From: Nonomuraea muscovyensis
GTDB lineage: Bacteria; Actinomycetota; Actinomycetes; Streptosporangiales; Streptosporangiaceae
NCBI RefSeq assembly: GCF_014207745.1
Contig: NZ_JACHJB010000004.1
Span: forward strand, 310,001 to 374,000
Direction of reading: 5' to 3'
Length of the DNA stretch: 64,000 bases
Shown here: piece by piece, positions 16,929-23,593 of the stretch
Layout: every line of letters begins with the position of its first letter
How positions within the stretch are numbered: the first letter of the stretch is position 1
Program-made: the position numbers and the translations under genes
Notes under the pieces: generated by a model
The model's input: only the letters and a program-made list of their open reading frames with translations
What the model was told of the DNA's origin: nothing
The model's database searches: none

Positions 16929-18347
16929 ATGACGGCGTTGACGGTCATTGCAGAAAATTCCCGGCTGGATGGCCGCGCACCCGCCGTCCGCCTCGCCCGG
17001 TTGTTCGACCGCGGCTCCGTGACCCTGATGGCCGAGAGCGACGCCTGCGGCGTCGCCACGGCGCGGGGCAGGGTGGGCGACCGGGACGTGATCGCCTTCT
17101 GCACCGATCCCGCCGTCATGGGCGGCGCCCTGGGCTGGCCGGGGTGCGAGAGGATCGTCACGGCCATCGACACGGCCGTCCGGGAGGACGTCCCGGTGAT
17201 CGGGCTGTGGCACTCCGGCGGCGCGCGGCTGGCCGACGGGGTGGAGTCGATGGACGGCGTGGGCCGGGTGTTCGCCGCGATCACGCGGGCCTCCGGCCGG
17301 GTGCCGCAGATCTCCGTCATCCTCGGCCCGGCCGCCGGAGCCGCCGCGTACGGTCCCGCGCTCACCGACGTGGTGGTGATGACGCAGGCCGGGCGGATGT
17401 TCGTGACCGGTCCCGACGTGGTCCGCAAGGTCACCGGCGAGGACATCGACATGGAGGCGCTGGGCGGCCCCGCCACGCACGGCGACAAGTCCGGCGTCGC
17501 CCACGTGGTGACCCAGACCGAGGACGCGGCCTACGCCGCGGCCCGCCTGCTCGCCGGCCTGCTCGGCGGCCCGTCGCGGTTCGACCCGCGCACGGCGGGC
17601 GAGTGCGACGGGCTGCGCGCACTGCTGCCCGACAGCCCGCGCCGCGCCTACGACGTGCGGCCGCTGGTCCGGGGCGTCCTCGACGCCGGCCACCCGTTCG
17701 TGGAACTGCAGCCGCGGTGGGCGCCCAACATGGTGATCGGGCTCGGCCGGCTCACCGGTGGCGCGGTCGGGGTGGTGGCCAACAACCCGCTGCGCAAGGG
17801 CGGCTGTCTCGACTCGCTGAGCGCCGAGAAGGCATCCCGCTTCGTCAGGATGTGCGACGCGCTCGGCGTACCCCTGATCGTCCTGGTCGACGTGCCCGGA
17901 TACCTGCCCGGTGTCAGGCAGGAGTGGGAGGGCGTGATCAGGCGCGGCGCGAAGCTGCTGCACGCCTTCGCCGAGGCCGTGGTGCCTCGGGTGACGCTCG
18001 TGACGCGCAAGGCGTACGGCGGCGCCTACATCGCCATGAACTCACGCTCGCTCGGCGCCACCCGCGTCCTCGCCTGGCCCGGCACCAGCATCGCGGTGAT
18101 GAGCGCCGAGGCGGCGGCCGGTGTCCTGCACCGCAAGGAGCTCGCCCGGGCGCCGGAGGCCGAACGGGCGGCCCTCCAGCAGCGGCTGGCCGCCGACCTC
18201 GAACGTGAGGCGGGCGGTGTGGACAGGGCGCGAGCCCTGGGCGTCGTGGACGAGGTGATCGACTTCCCGGAGACCCGGCGCAAGCTCGCCGAGGCCCTGG
18301 CCACGGCCCTTCCCCGGCGGGGCCGGCACGCCAACATCCCGCTGTGA
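16929..18347 (+). CDS. Acyl-CoA carboxylase carboxyltransferase (beta) subunit
   Basis: A 472-residue carboxyltransferase of the propionyl/acetyl-CoA carboxylase beta family, with both crotonase-like halves: SGGARLADGVESM and GPAAGAAAYGPAL in the first, PGYLPGVRQEWEGVIRRGAKLL and KAYGGAYIAMNSR in the second. It transfers CO2 from biotin carried by an alpha subunit that must be encoded elsewhere. In the cluster it would raise malonyl- or methylmalonyl-CoA. ATG 16929 is preferred; an in-frame GTG at 16896 would add 11 residues. First gene of the operon with crotonyl-CoA carboxylase/reductase (17-nt gap). Confidence 0.9.
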   Translation: MTALTVIAENSRLDGRAPAVRLARLFDRGSVTLMAESDACGVATARGRVGDRDVIAFCTDPAVMGGALGWPGCERIVTAIDTAVREDVPVIGLWHSGGARLADGVESMDGVGRVFAAITRASGRVPQISVILGPAAGAAAYGPALTDVVVMTQAGRMFVTGPDVVRKVTGEDIDMEALGGPATHGDKSGVAHVVTQTEDAAYAAARLLAGLLGGPSRFDPRTAGECDGLRALLPDSPRRAYDVRPLVRGVLDAGHPFVELQPRWAPNMVIGLGRLTGGAVGVVANNPLRKGGCLDSLSAEKASRFVRMCDALGVPLIVLVDVPGYLPGVRQEWEGVIRRGAKLLHAFAEAVVPRVTLVTRKAYGGAYIAMNSRSLGATRVLAWPGTSIAVMSAEAAAGVLHRKELARAPEAERAALQQRLAADLEREAGGVDRARALGVVDEVIDFPETRRKLAEALATALPRRGRHANIPL

Positions 18348-18364
18348 TCCAAGGACGGAGCCCC

Positions 18365-19693
18365 ATGGAGCCCCTGACCGAAGCCGTACTGGCGGGCGCC
18401 GGCCCGCAGGAACTGGCCGCCGCCCCGTTACCCGACGACTACCTCGCCGCCCACCTGCGGATCGAGGACGTCGACATGTTCGCCGGCATGGACGACAAGG
18501 ACGTGCGCAAGTCGCTGCGCGTGGGCCGGGTCCCGATGCCGGAGCTGGCCCCGGACGAGGTGCTGGTGGCCGTGATGGCCAGCTCGATCAACTACAACAC
18601 CGTGTGGTCGGCGATGTTCGAGCCGCTGCCCACGTTCGGCTTCCTGGAGCGGCTGGCCGCCACGGGCGGGCACGCCCGCCGCCACGCCCTGCCCTACCAC
18701 GTGCTCGGCTCCGACGGGGCGGGCGTGGTGGTCAGGGCGGGAGACGGCGTGCGGCGGTGGAAGGCCGGCGATCACGTGGTGATCAGCCCTTCCTACGTGG
18801 ACGACCAGGAGCCCGCCACGCACGGCGACGGCATGCTGGGCGCCGAGCAGCGGGTCTGGGGGTTCGAGACGAACTTCGGCGGGCTCGCCCACTACACGGT
18901 GGCGCGGGCCAGCCAGCTCGCGCCCAAACCGGCCCACCTGACCTGGGAGGAGGCCGCGTCCCTCACGCTGTGCGCCATCACCGCGTACCGCATGCTGATC
19001 AGCCCGCAGGGAGCCAGGATCAAGCTGGGCGACCTGGTGCTCGTCTGGGGCGCGGCGGGCGGGCTCGGCGCGTTCGCCGTGCAGATGGTCAAGGCCGCCG
19101 GCGGTGTCCCCATCGGGGTGGTCAGCTCCGACCGCAAGGCTCAGGTGGTGCGCCGGCTCGGCTGCGACGTGGTCATCGACCGGAACGAGATCGGGCTCGG
19201 CGGCGCGCCGCCCGCCACGCCGGAGGAGACCATCGCCGCGGGCAAGCGGCTGGGCAAGGCCATCAGGGCCGCGACGGGCGAGGACCCGCACGTGGTCTTC
19301 GACTACGTGGGCCGCGAGACCTTCGGCCTGTCGACGTTCGTGGTGCGGCGCGGCGGCGCGGTCGTCACCTGCGGGTCGAGCACCGGCTACGTCCACGAGT
19401 ACGACAACCGCTACCTGTGGATGAACCTCAAGCGGGTCATCGGCAGCCACGCGGGCAACCTGAACGAGATGTGGGAGTGCCTGCGCCTGTTCGCCAGGGG
19501 CACGCTGGTGCCGACCCTGGCCGCGCACTACCCGCTGGCGGAGGTGGCCGAGGCCACCCGCCTCGTGCAGACCAACCAGCATCTCGGCAAGGTCGGCGTG
19601 CTCTGCCTGGCTCCGGAGCCGGGGCTGGGCGTGACCGATCCGGCGCTGCGCGCCCGCGTCGGCGAAGAGCGCCTCAACCTGCTGCGCGCCTGA
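18365..19693 (+). CDS. ccr: Crotonyl-CoA carboxylase/reductase
   Basis: A 442-residue zinc-less medium-chain reductase with the hallmarks of crotonyl-CoA carboxylase/reductase: SSINYNTVWSAMFEP, the YHVLGSDGAGVV region, the NADPH loop WGAAGGLGAFAVQMVKAAG, and the CO2-pocket residues in VTCGSSTGY and SHAGNLNEMWEC. It converts crotonyl-CoA plus CO2 and NADPH to ethylmalonyl-CoA, a PKS extender giving ethyl branches. The start is placed at the ATG after AAGGACGGAG. Codon 22 is TTA (18428-18430), so translation may depend on the rare leucine tRNA. KAS III follows after 13 nt. Confidence 0.95.
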   Translation: MEPLTEAVLAGAGPQELAAAPLPDDYLAAHLRIEDVDMFAGMDDKDVRKSLRVGRVPMPELAPDEVLVAVMASSINYNTVWSAMFEPLPTFGFLERLAATGGHARRHALPYHVLGSDGAGVVVRAGDGVRRWKAGDHVVISPSYVDDQEPATHGDGMLGAEQRVWGFETNFGGLAHYTVARASQLAPKPAHLTWEEAASLTLCAITAYRMLISPQGARIKLGDLVLVWGAAGGLGAFAVQMVKAAGGVPIGVVSSDRKAQVVRRLGCDVVIDRNEIGLGGAPPATPEETIAAGKRLGKAIRAATGEDPHVVFDYVGRETFGLSTFVVRRGGAVVTCGSSTGYVHEYDNRYLWMNLKRVIGSHAGNLNEMWECLRLFARGTLVPTLAAHYPLAEVAEATRLVQTNQHLGKVGVLCLAPEPGLGVTDPALRARVGEERLNLLRA

Positions 19694-19706
19694 CCAGGAG
19701 ACACCA

Positions 19707-20645
19707 GTGCGAGCCATGGGAATACTCGCCACCGGCTCCTACCTGCCCAAGGAGGAAGTAGGCAACGAGGAGCTGGCGGCCGGCGCGGGTGTCACGCCGG
19801 AGTGGATCGTCAGGAAGACCCGCATCTCCACGCGCCGTTTCGCCGCGAGCGGCGAGACGACGGCCGATCTGGCCGTGCGCGCCGCACAGCAGGCCATGGA
19901 AGGTCTGGACCCCGGGGACCTGGGCCACGTCATCGTGTCGACGTCCACGGCCGACACGCCGCAGCCGCCTGTCTCGGCCCTGGTGCAGCACGCGATCTCC
20001 GCGCCCGGCGCGGCCTGTTTCGACGTCAACGCCGTCTGCAGCGGGTTCGTCTACGGGCTCGCCCTCGCGCGGGAGCTGGCGGCCGAGAGCGGCCGGCTCG
20101 CGCTCGTGGTGGCGGCCGACGTCTACTCGCGCATCCTCGACTTCTCCGACCGCCGGACGGCGGTGCTGTTCGGAGACGGCGCCGGGGCCGCGGTGGTGGG
20201 CCCGGCCGCCGCCGGTTTCCTGGGCTTCGAGCTGACCAGTGACGGGTCCGGGCACGGGCTGATCAGGGTGGAGGACGGCCTGTTCAGGATGGAGGGCCGC
20301 CGGGTGCGGGACTTCGTCCTGGAGAAGGTGCCGCCGGCGCTCGGCGCGCTCGTCGCCCGCACCGGCCACGACATGGGCGACGTCGACGTCTTCATCCCGC
20401 ACCAGGCCAACGGCGTGCTGGTGGCCGAGCTCGCCGAGCGGGCGGGGCTCGCCGGCGCTCGCCTGCACCGCACGCTGGAGCGCTACGGGAACGTGGGCAG
20501 CGCGTCGGTGGCCGTGACCCTGGACGACGCCCACCGGAGCGGCGTGCTGAAGCAGGGGGATTTGGTGCTGCTGGCCGGGTTCGGCGGCGGCATGTCGATT
20601 GGCGCGGGCCTGCTGCGGTGGGCGGCACCGGAGGAGAAGCGATGA
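19707..20645 (+). CDS. Beta-ketoacyl-ACP synthase III-like condensing enzyme
   Basis: A 312-residue FabH-fold enzyme with complete triad C111 (DVNAVCSGF), H232 (IPHQAN) and N262 (YGNVGSAS). Between the CCR gene and a 3-hydroxyacyl-CoA dehydrogenase (4-nt overlap) the most economical role is to make acetoacetyl-CoA from acetyl-CoA and malonyl-CoA, as NphT7-type enzymes do, feeding crotonyl-CoA formation. A starter-unit KAS III is possible but the PKS has an amino-acid starter. GTG 19707 is chosen for AGGAG eight bases upstream; an ATG lies three codons in. Confidence 0.9.
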   Translation: MRAMGILATGSYLPKEEVGNEELAAGAGVTPEWIVRKTRISTRRFAASGETTADLAVRAAQQAMEGLDPGDLGHVIVSTSTADTPQPPVSALVQHAISAPGAACFDVNAVCSGFVYGLALARELAAESGRLALVVAADVYSRILDFSDRRTAVLFGDGAGAAVVGPAAAGFLGFELTSDGSGHGLIRVEDGLFRMEGRRVRDFVLEKVPPALGALVARTGHDMGDVDVFIPHQANGVLVAELAERAGLAGARLHRTLERYGNVGSASVAVTLDDAHRSGVLKQGDLVLLAGFGGGMSIGAGLLRWAAPEEKR

Positions 20646-21502
20646 ATCAGCCACGGAAGATCGGCGTGGTCGGCTGCGGCCTCATGGGGGCGGGCATCGC
20701 CGACGTGTGCGCCCGTGCGGGCCTCGACGTGCGGATCGCCGCCCAGTCGCCGGGCGCGGTGGGACGCGGCCTCGACAGGGTGGCCAGGTCGATGGGACAG
20801 GGCGTGCGCAAGGGCCTGCTCACGCCGGACGAGCGGGACGCCGCGATGGCGCGGGTCTCCTTCACGACGGAGCTGAAGGAGCTGGCCGACCGGGAGCTGG
20901 TGTTCGAGGCGGTGCCCGAGGACGAGGCGCTCAAGCTCCACGTGTTCGGCGAACTCGACAAGATCATTGAGGATCCGCGCGTCGTCCTGGCGTCCAACAC
21001 GTCCTCCATCCCGATCATCCGGCTGGCGCGCGCCACCAGCCGGCCCGAGCGGGTGATCGGCGTGCACTTCTTCAGCCCGGTCCCCCTGCTGCCGCTGGTG
21101 GAGCTGGTCGCGTCGCTGCTGACGGGCGAGCACGCCCGCGCCACGGCGGCCTCCTTCGTCACGGACGTGCTCGGCAAGGAGGTGATCCGCTCGCAGGACA
21201 GGGCGGGATTCCTCATCAACACGCTGCTCATCCCCTATCTGCTGTCGGCGATGCGGATGGTCGAGTCGGGCTTCGCCGACGCCGAGACGGTGGACAAGGG
21301 GATGACCCTGGGCTGCGGCCACCCGGTGGGGCCCCTGCGGCTGGCCGACCTCATCGGGCTCGACACGGTGAACTCCATCGCCTCCGCGCTCTACCAGGAG
21401 CTCAAGCAGCCGCAGCTCGCGCCCCCGCCCATCCTGCTCCGCATGGTCGAGGGCGGCCTGCTGGGCAAGAAGACCGGCCGCGGTTTCCACGCCTACGTCT
21501 GA
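20642..21502 (+). CDS. 3-hydroxybutyryl-CoA dehydrogenase
   Basis: A 286-residue 3-hydroxyacyl-CoA dehydrogenase with NAD(P) fold GVVGCGLMGAGIA (8-20), the catalytic His-Glu region IGVHFFSPVPL, ASNTSS and RAGFLINTLLIPYL, ending with LLGKKTGRGFHAY typical of FadB2/PaaH. It should reduce acetoacetyl-CoA to 3-hydroxybutyryl-CoA. With KAS III and CCR it gives three of the four steps from acetyl-CoA to ethylmalonyl-CoA; the enoyl-CoA hydratase (crotonase) is missing from the operon and would come from elsewhere. Its ATG overlaps the KAS III stop. Confidence 0.93.
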   Translation: MNQPRKIGVVGCGLMGAGIADVCARAGLDVRIAAQSPGAVGRGLDRVARSMGQGVRKGLLTPDERDAAMARVSFTTELKELADRELVFEAVPEDEALKLHVFGELDKIIEDPRVVLASNTSSIPIIRLARATSRPERVIGVHFFSPVPLLPLVELVASLLTGEHARATAASFVTDVLGKEVIRSQDRAGFLINTLLIPYLLSAMRMVESGFADAETVDKGMTLGCGHPVGPLRLADLIGLDTVNSIASALYQELKQPQLAPPPILLRMVEGGLLGKKTGRGFHAYV

Positions 21503-21512
21503 GGAGGGCACC

Positions 21513-22445
21513 TTGCCGTACGCGTTCGACCCCGAGCTGGTGCCGTACACGGAGCTGATCCCCACCGTGGGACTCGACGAGGTGATCAAGCGGGACGCCC
21601 CGCCCATGGACCCCGCCGTGCTCGCGGAGATCGAGAAGGTGCTGCCGTCCTACTCGGCGGTCAGGGCCGTGGCCGTCGAGGACCGGCGGCTGCCGGGCGG
21701 CGTCCGGGTCCGGGTCTACCGGCCGGAGGCGGAGGAGCCGCTGCCCGCGCTGATCTACCTGCACGGCGGCGGGTTCGTCTCGGGCGACATCGACTTCTTC
21801 CACGTACGGAGCCTGCGGTTCGCCGACCGGATCCCCGCCGTCGTGGTGACCGTCGACTACCGGCTGGCGCCCGAGCACCCGTTCCCGGCCGCGCTCGACG
21901 ACGCGTACGCCACGCTGGAGTGGCTGGCCGGCGCGGCCGGGGACCTGGGCGTGGACCCGGGCCGGATCGCCGTCGGCGGCGACAGCGCGGGCGGCAACCT
22001 GTCCACCGCGCTCGCCCTCCTCACCCGTGACCGCGGTGGTCCACCGCTGCGCTTCCAGTGCCTGGACGTGCCCGTGACGGACGACCGGCTGACGACACCC
22101 TCGATGCTGGCCTTCACCGACACGCCGATGTGGAACCGCCCCATGGCCGTGCTGAGCTGGCGCTACTACCTGGGGGAGGCCGCCGGGGCGACGCCGTACG
22201 CGGCGCCGATCCGGGCGACGGACCTGACCGGGCTGCCGCCCGCGTACGTGTCGGTCTGCGAGTTCGACCCGCTGCGCGACGAGGGCATCGCCTACGCCCA
22301 GCGGCTCGTGCAGGCGGGGGTGCCGACGGAGCTGCACCTGTATCCGGGCACGTTCCACGGAGCCGCGCTGGTCGCCGACGTCGCCGTGACCCGGCGGATG
22401 AACGCCGACATGGTCGACGCGCTGCGCCGGGCGCTGCGTCCCTGA
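21513..22445 (+). CDS. Alpha/beta hydrolase, hormone-sensitive-lipase family
   Basis: A 310-residue fold-3 hydrolase with HGGG oxyanion motif (84-87) and nucleophile S158 in GGDSAGGNLS; Asp and His are in CEFDPLRDEG and GTFHGA. It would cleave a small ester or lactone. The gene begins with TTG after GAGGAGGG, 10 nt behind the dehydrogenase, and closes the extender-unit operon. A role in the pathway (editing, ester trimming or self-protection) cannot be read from the sequence. Confidence 0.88.
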   Translation: MPYAFDPELVPYTELIPTVGLDEVIKRDAPPMDPAVLAEIEKVLPSYSAVRAVAVEDRRLPGGVRVRVYRPEAEEPLPALIYLHGGGFVSGDIDFFHVRSLRFADRIPAVVVTVDYRLAPEHPFPAALDDAYATLEWLAGAAGDLGVDPGRIAVGGDSAGGNLSTALALLTRDRGGPPLRFQCLDVPVTDDRLTTPSMLAFTDTPMWNRPMAVLSWRYYLGEAAGATPYAAPIRATDLTGLPPAYVSVCEFDPLRDEGIAYAQRLVQAGVPTELHLYPGTFHGAALVADVAVTRRMNADMVDALRRALRP

Positions 22446-22456
22446 CGCGTATCCCG

Positions 22457-22493
22457 CGGCCGCCTCACCTCGCGGACGAGGGGGAGGCGGCCG
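22457..22493. terminator. Bidirectional hairpin between esterase and thioesterase genes
   Basis: A perfect 10-bp inverted repeat (CGGCCGCCTC at 22457-22466, GAGGCGGCCG at 22484-22493) lies at the convergent junction and is followed by TTT on the plus strand. It overlaps the stop codon of the thioesterase gene. Confidence 0.5.
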
Positions 22494-23238
22494 TTTCGCG
22501 CGCGTGCGCCTCGATCAGGGCGACGACCCGCTGCGCGTGCTCCGTCAGGTAGAAGTGGCCGCCGGAGAAGGTGTGCAGGCGGAAGGCGCCGGTCGTGTGG
22601 GCGCGCCACGCGGCGGCGTCCTCGACGCTCGCCCGGGGATCGTCCTCGCCCACCAGCGCGACCACGGGGCAGCTCAGCACCGGCCCCTCGGGGTGGCGGT
22701 AGGTCTCGATGGCCCGGTAGTCGGACCTGATCGCGCGCAGGGCGGCGCGCATGAGCTCCTCCTCGCGCAGCACGGCCCCGGCCGTGCCGCCCAGCCTCCG
22801 CATCTCCTCCAGGAGGTCGGCGTCCGGCAGGCGGTGTAACCCGCGGTCGCGCACGATCGACGGAGCGGGCCTCGCGGAGGCGAACAGCCCCGCCGGCGGC
22901 AGGCCGCGGGCCTCCAGCCGCCGCGCCACCTCGTACGCGACGGTCGCCCCCATGCTGTGTCCGAAAAGGATCACCGGGCGGGCCGTCCACGGCTCCAGCT
23001 CCTCGGCGATCAGATCGGCCAGTTCGGCGACGGTCTCGACGCAGGGCTCGTGGCGCCGCTCCTGCCGCCCGGGATACTGAACGGCCAGCACATCGGCCCA
23101 GGGGGCGGCCGCGCGGGCGACGGGGAGATAGAAGGTGGCCGACCCTCCGGCGTGCGGAAGGCAGACCACGACCGAGCCGGCCTCGGGCCGTTCCGCGTAG
23201 CGCCTGATCCAGTCGCCCGCGACCTTATTACCGTCCAT
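22465..23238 (-). CDS. Type II (editing) thioesterase
   Basis: A 257-residue alpha/beta hydrolase of the RifR/GrsT type: PHAGGSATFY (28-37), YPGRQERR, nucleophile S95 in FGHSMGA, Asp in VGEDDPR and His in FSGGHFYL. Such enzymes release stalled or wrong acyl groups from PKS carrier proteins. ATG 23238 matches the usual N-terminus; an in-frame GTG at 23274 would add 12 residues and start right next to a palindrome pair. Convergent with the extender-unit operon and divergent from the LAL activator. Confidence 0.92.
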   Translation of the reverse strand: MDGNKVAGDWIRRYAERPEAGSVVVCLPHAGGSATFYLPVARAAAPWADVLAVQYPGRQERRHEPCVETVAELADLIAEELEPWTARPVILFGHSMGATVAYEVARRLEARGLPPAGLFASARPAPSIVRDRGLHRLPDADLLEEMRRLGGTAGAVLREEELMRAALRAIRSDYRAIETYRHPEGPVLSCPVVALVGEDDPRASVEDAAAWRAHTTGAFRLHTFSGGHFYLTEHAQRVVALIEAHARETAASPSSAR

Positions 23239-23273
23239 AATTACGACGACATCCTCACCGCATTTGCACGACA

Positions 23274-23309
23274 CTCCGTTACGGAGAATAGAATATCTCC
23301 GTAACGGCG
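23274..23309. promoter_or_regulatory. Tandem palindromic operator at the thioesterase 5' end
   Basis: CTCCGT-T-ACGGAG (23274-23286) is a perfect 13-bp palindrome. A second copy, CTCCGT-A-ACGGCG (23297-23309), has its centre 23 bp away. The two copies also form a perfect 12-bp inverted repeat with an 8-nt spacer (23276-23307). Two sites on one DNA face point to a dimeric repressor such as a TetR protein; the same bases could also fold as an RNA hairpin in the thioesterase leader. Confidence 0.6.
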
Positions 23310-23350
23310 CCGCCGACCAGGCGTGCCGGCCCCTAGTTCGGTCCTTCGGA

Positions 23351-23370
23351 TAAGGGTTGCCAAGGGGTTA
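23351..23370 (+). promoter_or_regulatory. AGGG/AGGGG pair upstream of the LAL regulator
   Basis: TAAGGGTT (23351-23358) and CAAGGGGTTA (23361-23370) have first guanines 10 bp apart, resembling the pairs before the PKS and extender operons. They lie about 225-240 bp upstream of the regulator start and about 115 bp upstream of the thioesterase start; the target gene is uncertain. Confidence 0.4.
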
Positions 23371-23420
23371 CGAGAAGGCGTCCAACCCGCAGATAAATGC
23401 ACGCGCGGCCGCCCGGGCTC

Positions 23421-23457
23421 GTGATGAAGTGATGAAATATGGGCCCTCCGTGATGAA
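23421..23457 (+). repeat. Three copies of GTGATGAA
   Basis: Two copies are head to tail (23421-23428 and 23429-23436) and a third sits at 23450-23457, just upstream of the inferred activator promoter. Function unknown. Confidence 0.5.
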
Positions 23458-23593
23458 TGACAAAGGCATTGATTAATGACCGCAACTCGGTACAGAATGT
23501 TGGCGTCTAGACGGATTTGACCAGTAACGGTCGCGTGGTGTCGTGCGTAATCCGCACAGCCACTGTGCCACGCCGGGGCAAACGGGGAGCCTG

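Larger units (their letters stand above)
23239..23593. other. 355-bp regulatory region between thioesterase and LAL regulator
   Basis: This non-coding stretch holds a palindrome pair next to the thioesterase start (23274-23309), an AGGG/AGGGG pair (23351-23370), three copies of GTGATGAA (23421, 23429 and 23450) and a plausible promoter for the activator: TTGATT at 23469-23474 and TACAGAAT at 23491-23498. It is much richer in A+T than the neighbouring genes. Confidence 0.6.

Noticed and set aside
15348..17963. An 871-codon minus-strand frame opposite the acylase and carboxyltransferase
   Set aside because: Translation is low-complexity His/Gly/Arg-rich; both plus-strand genes show full families of motifs.
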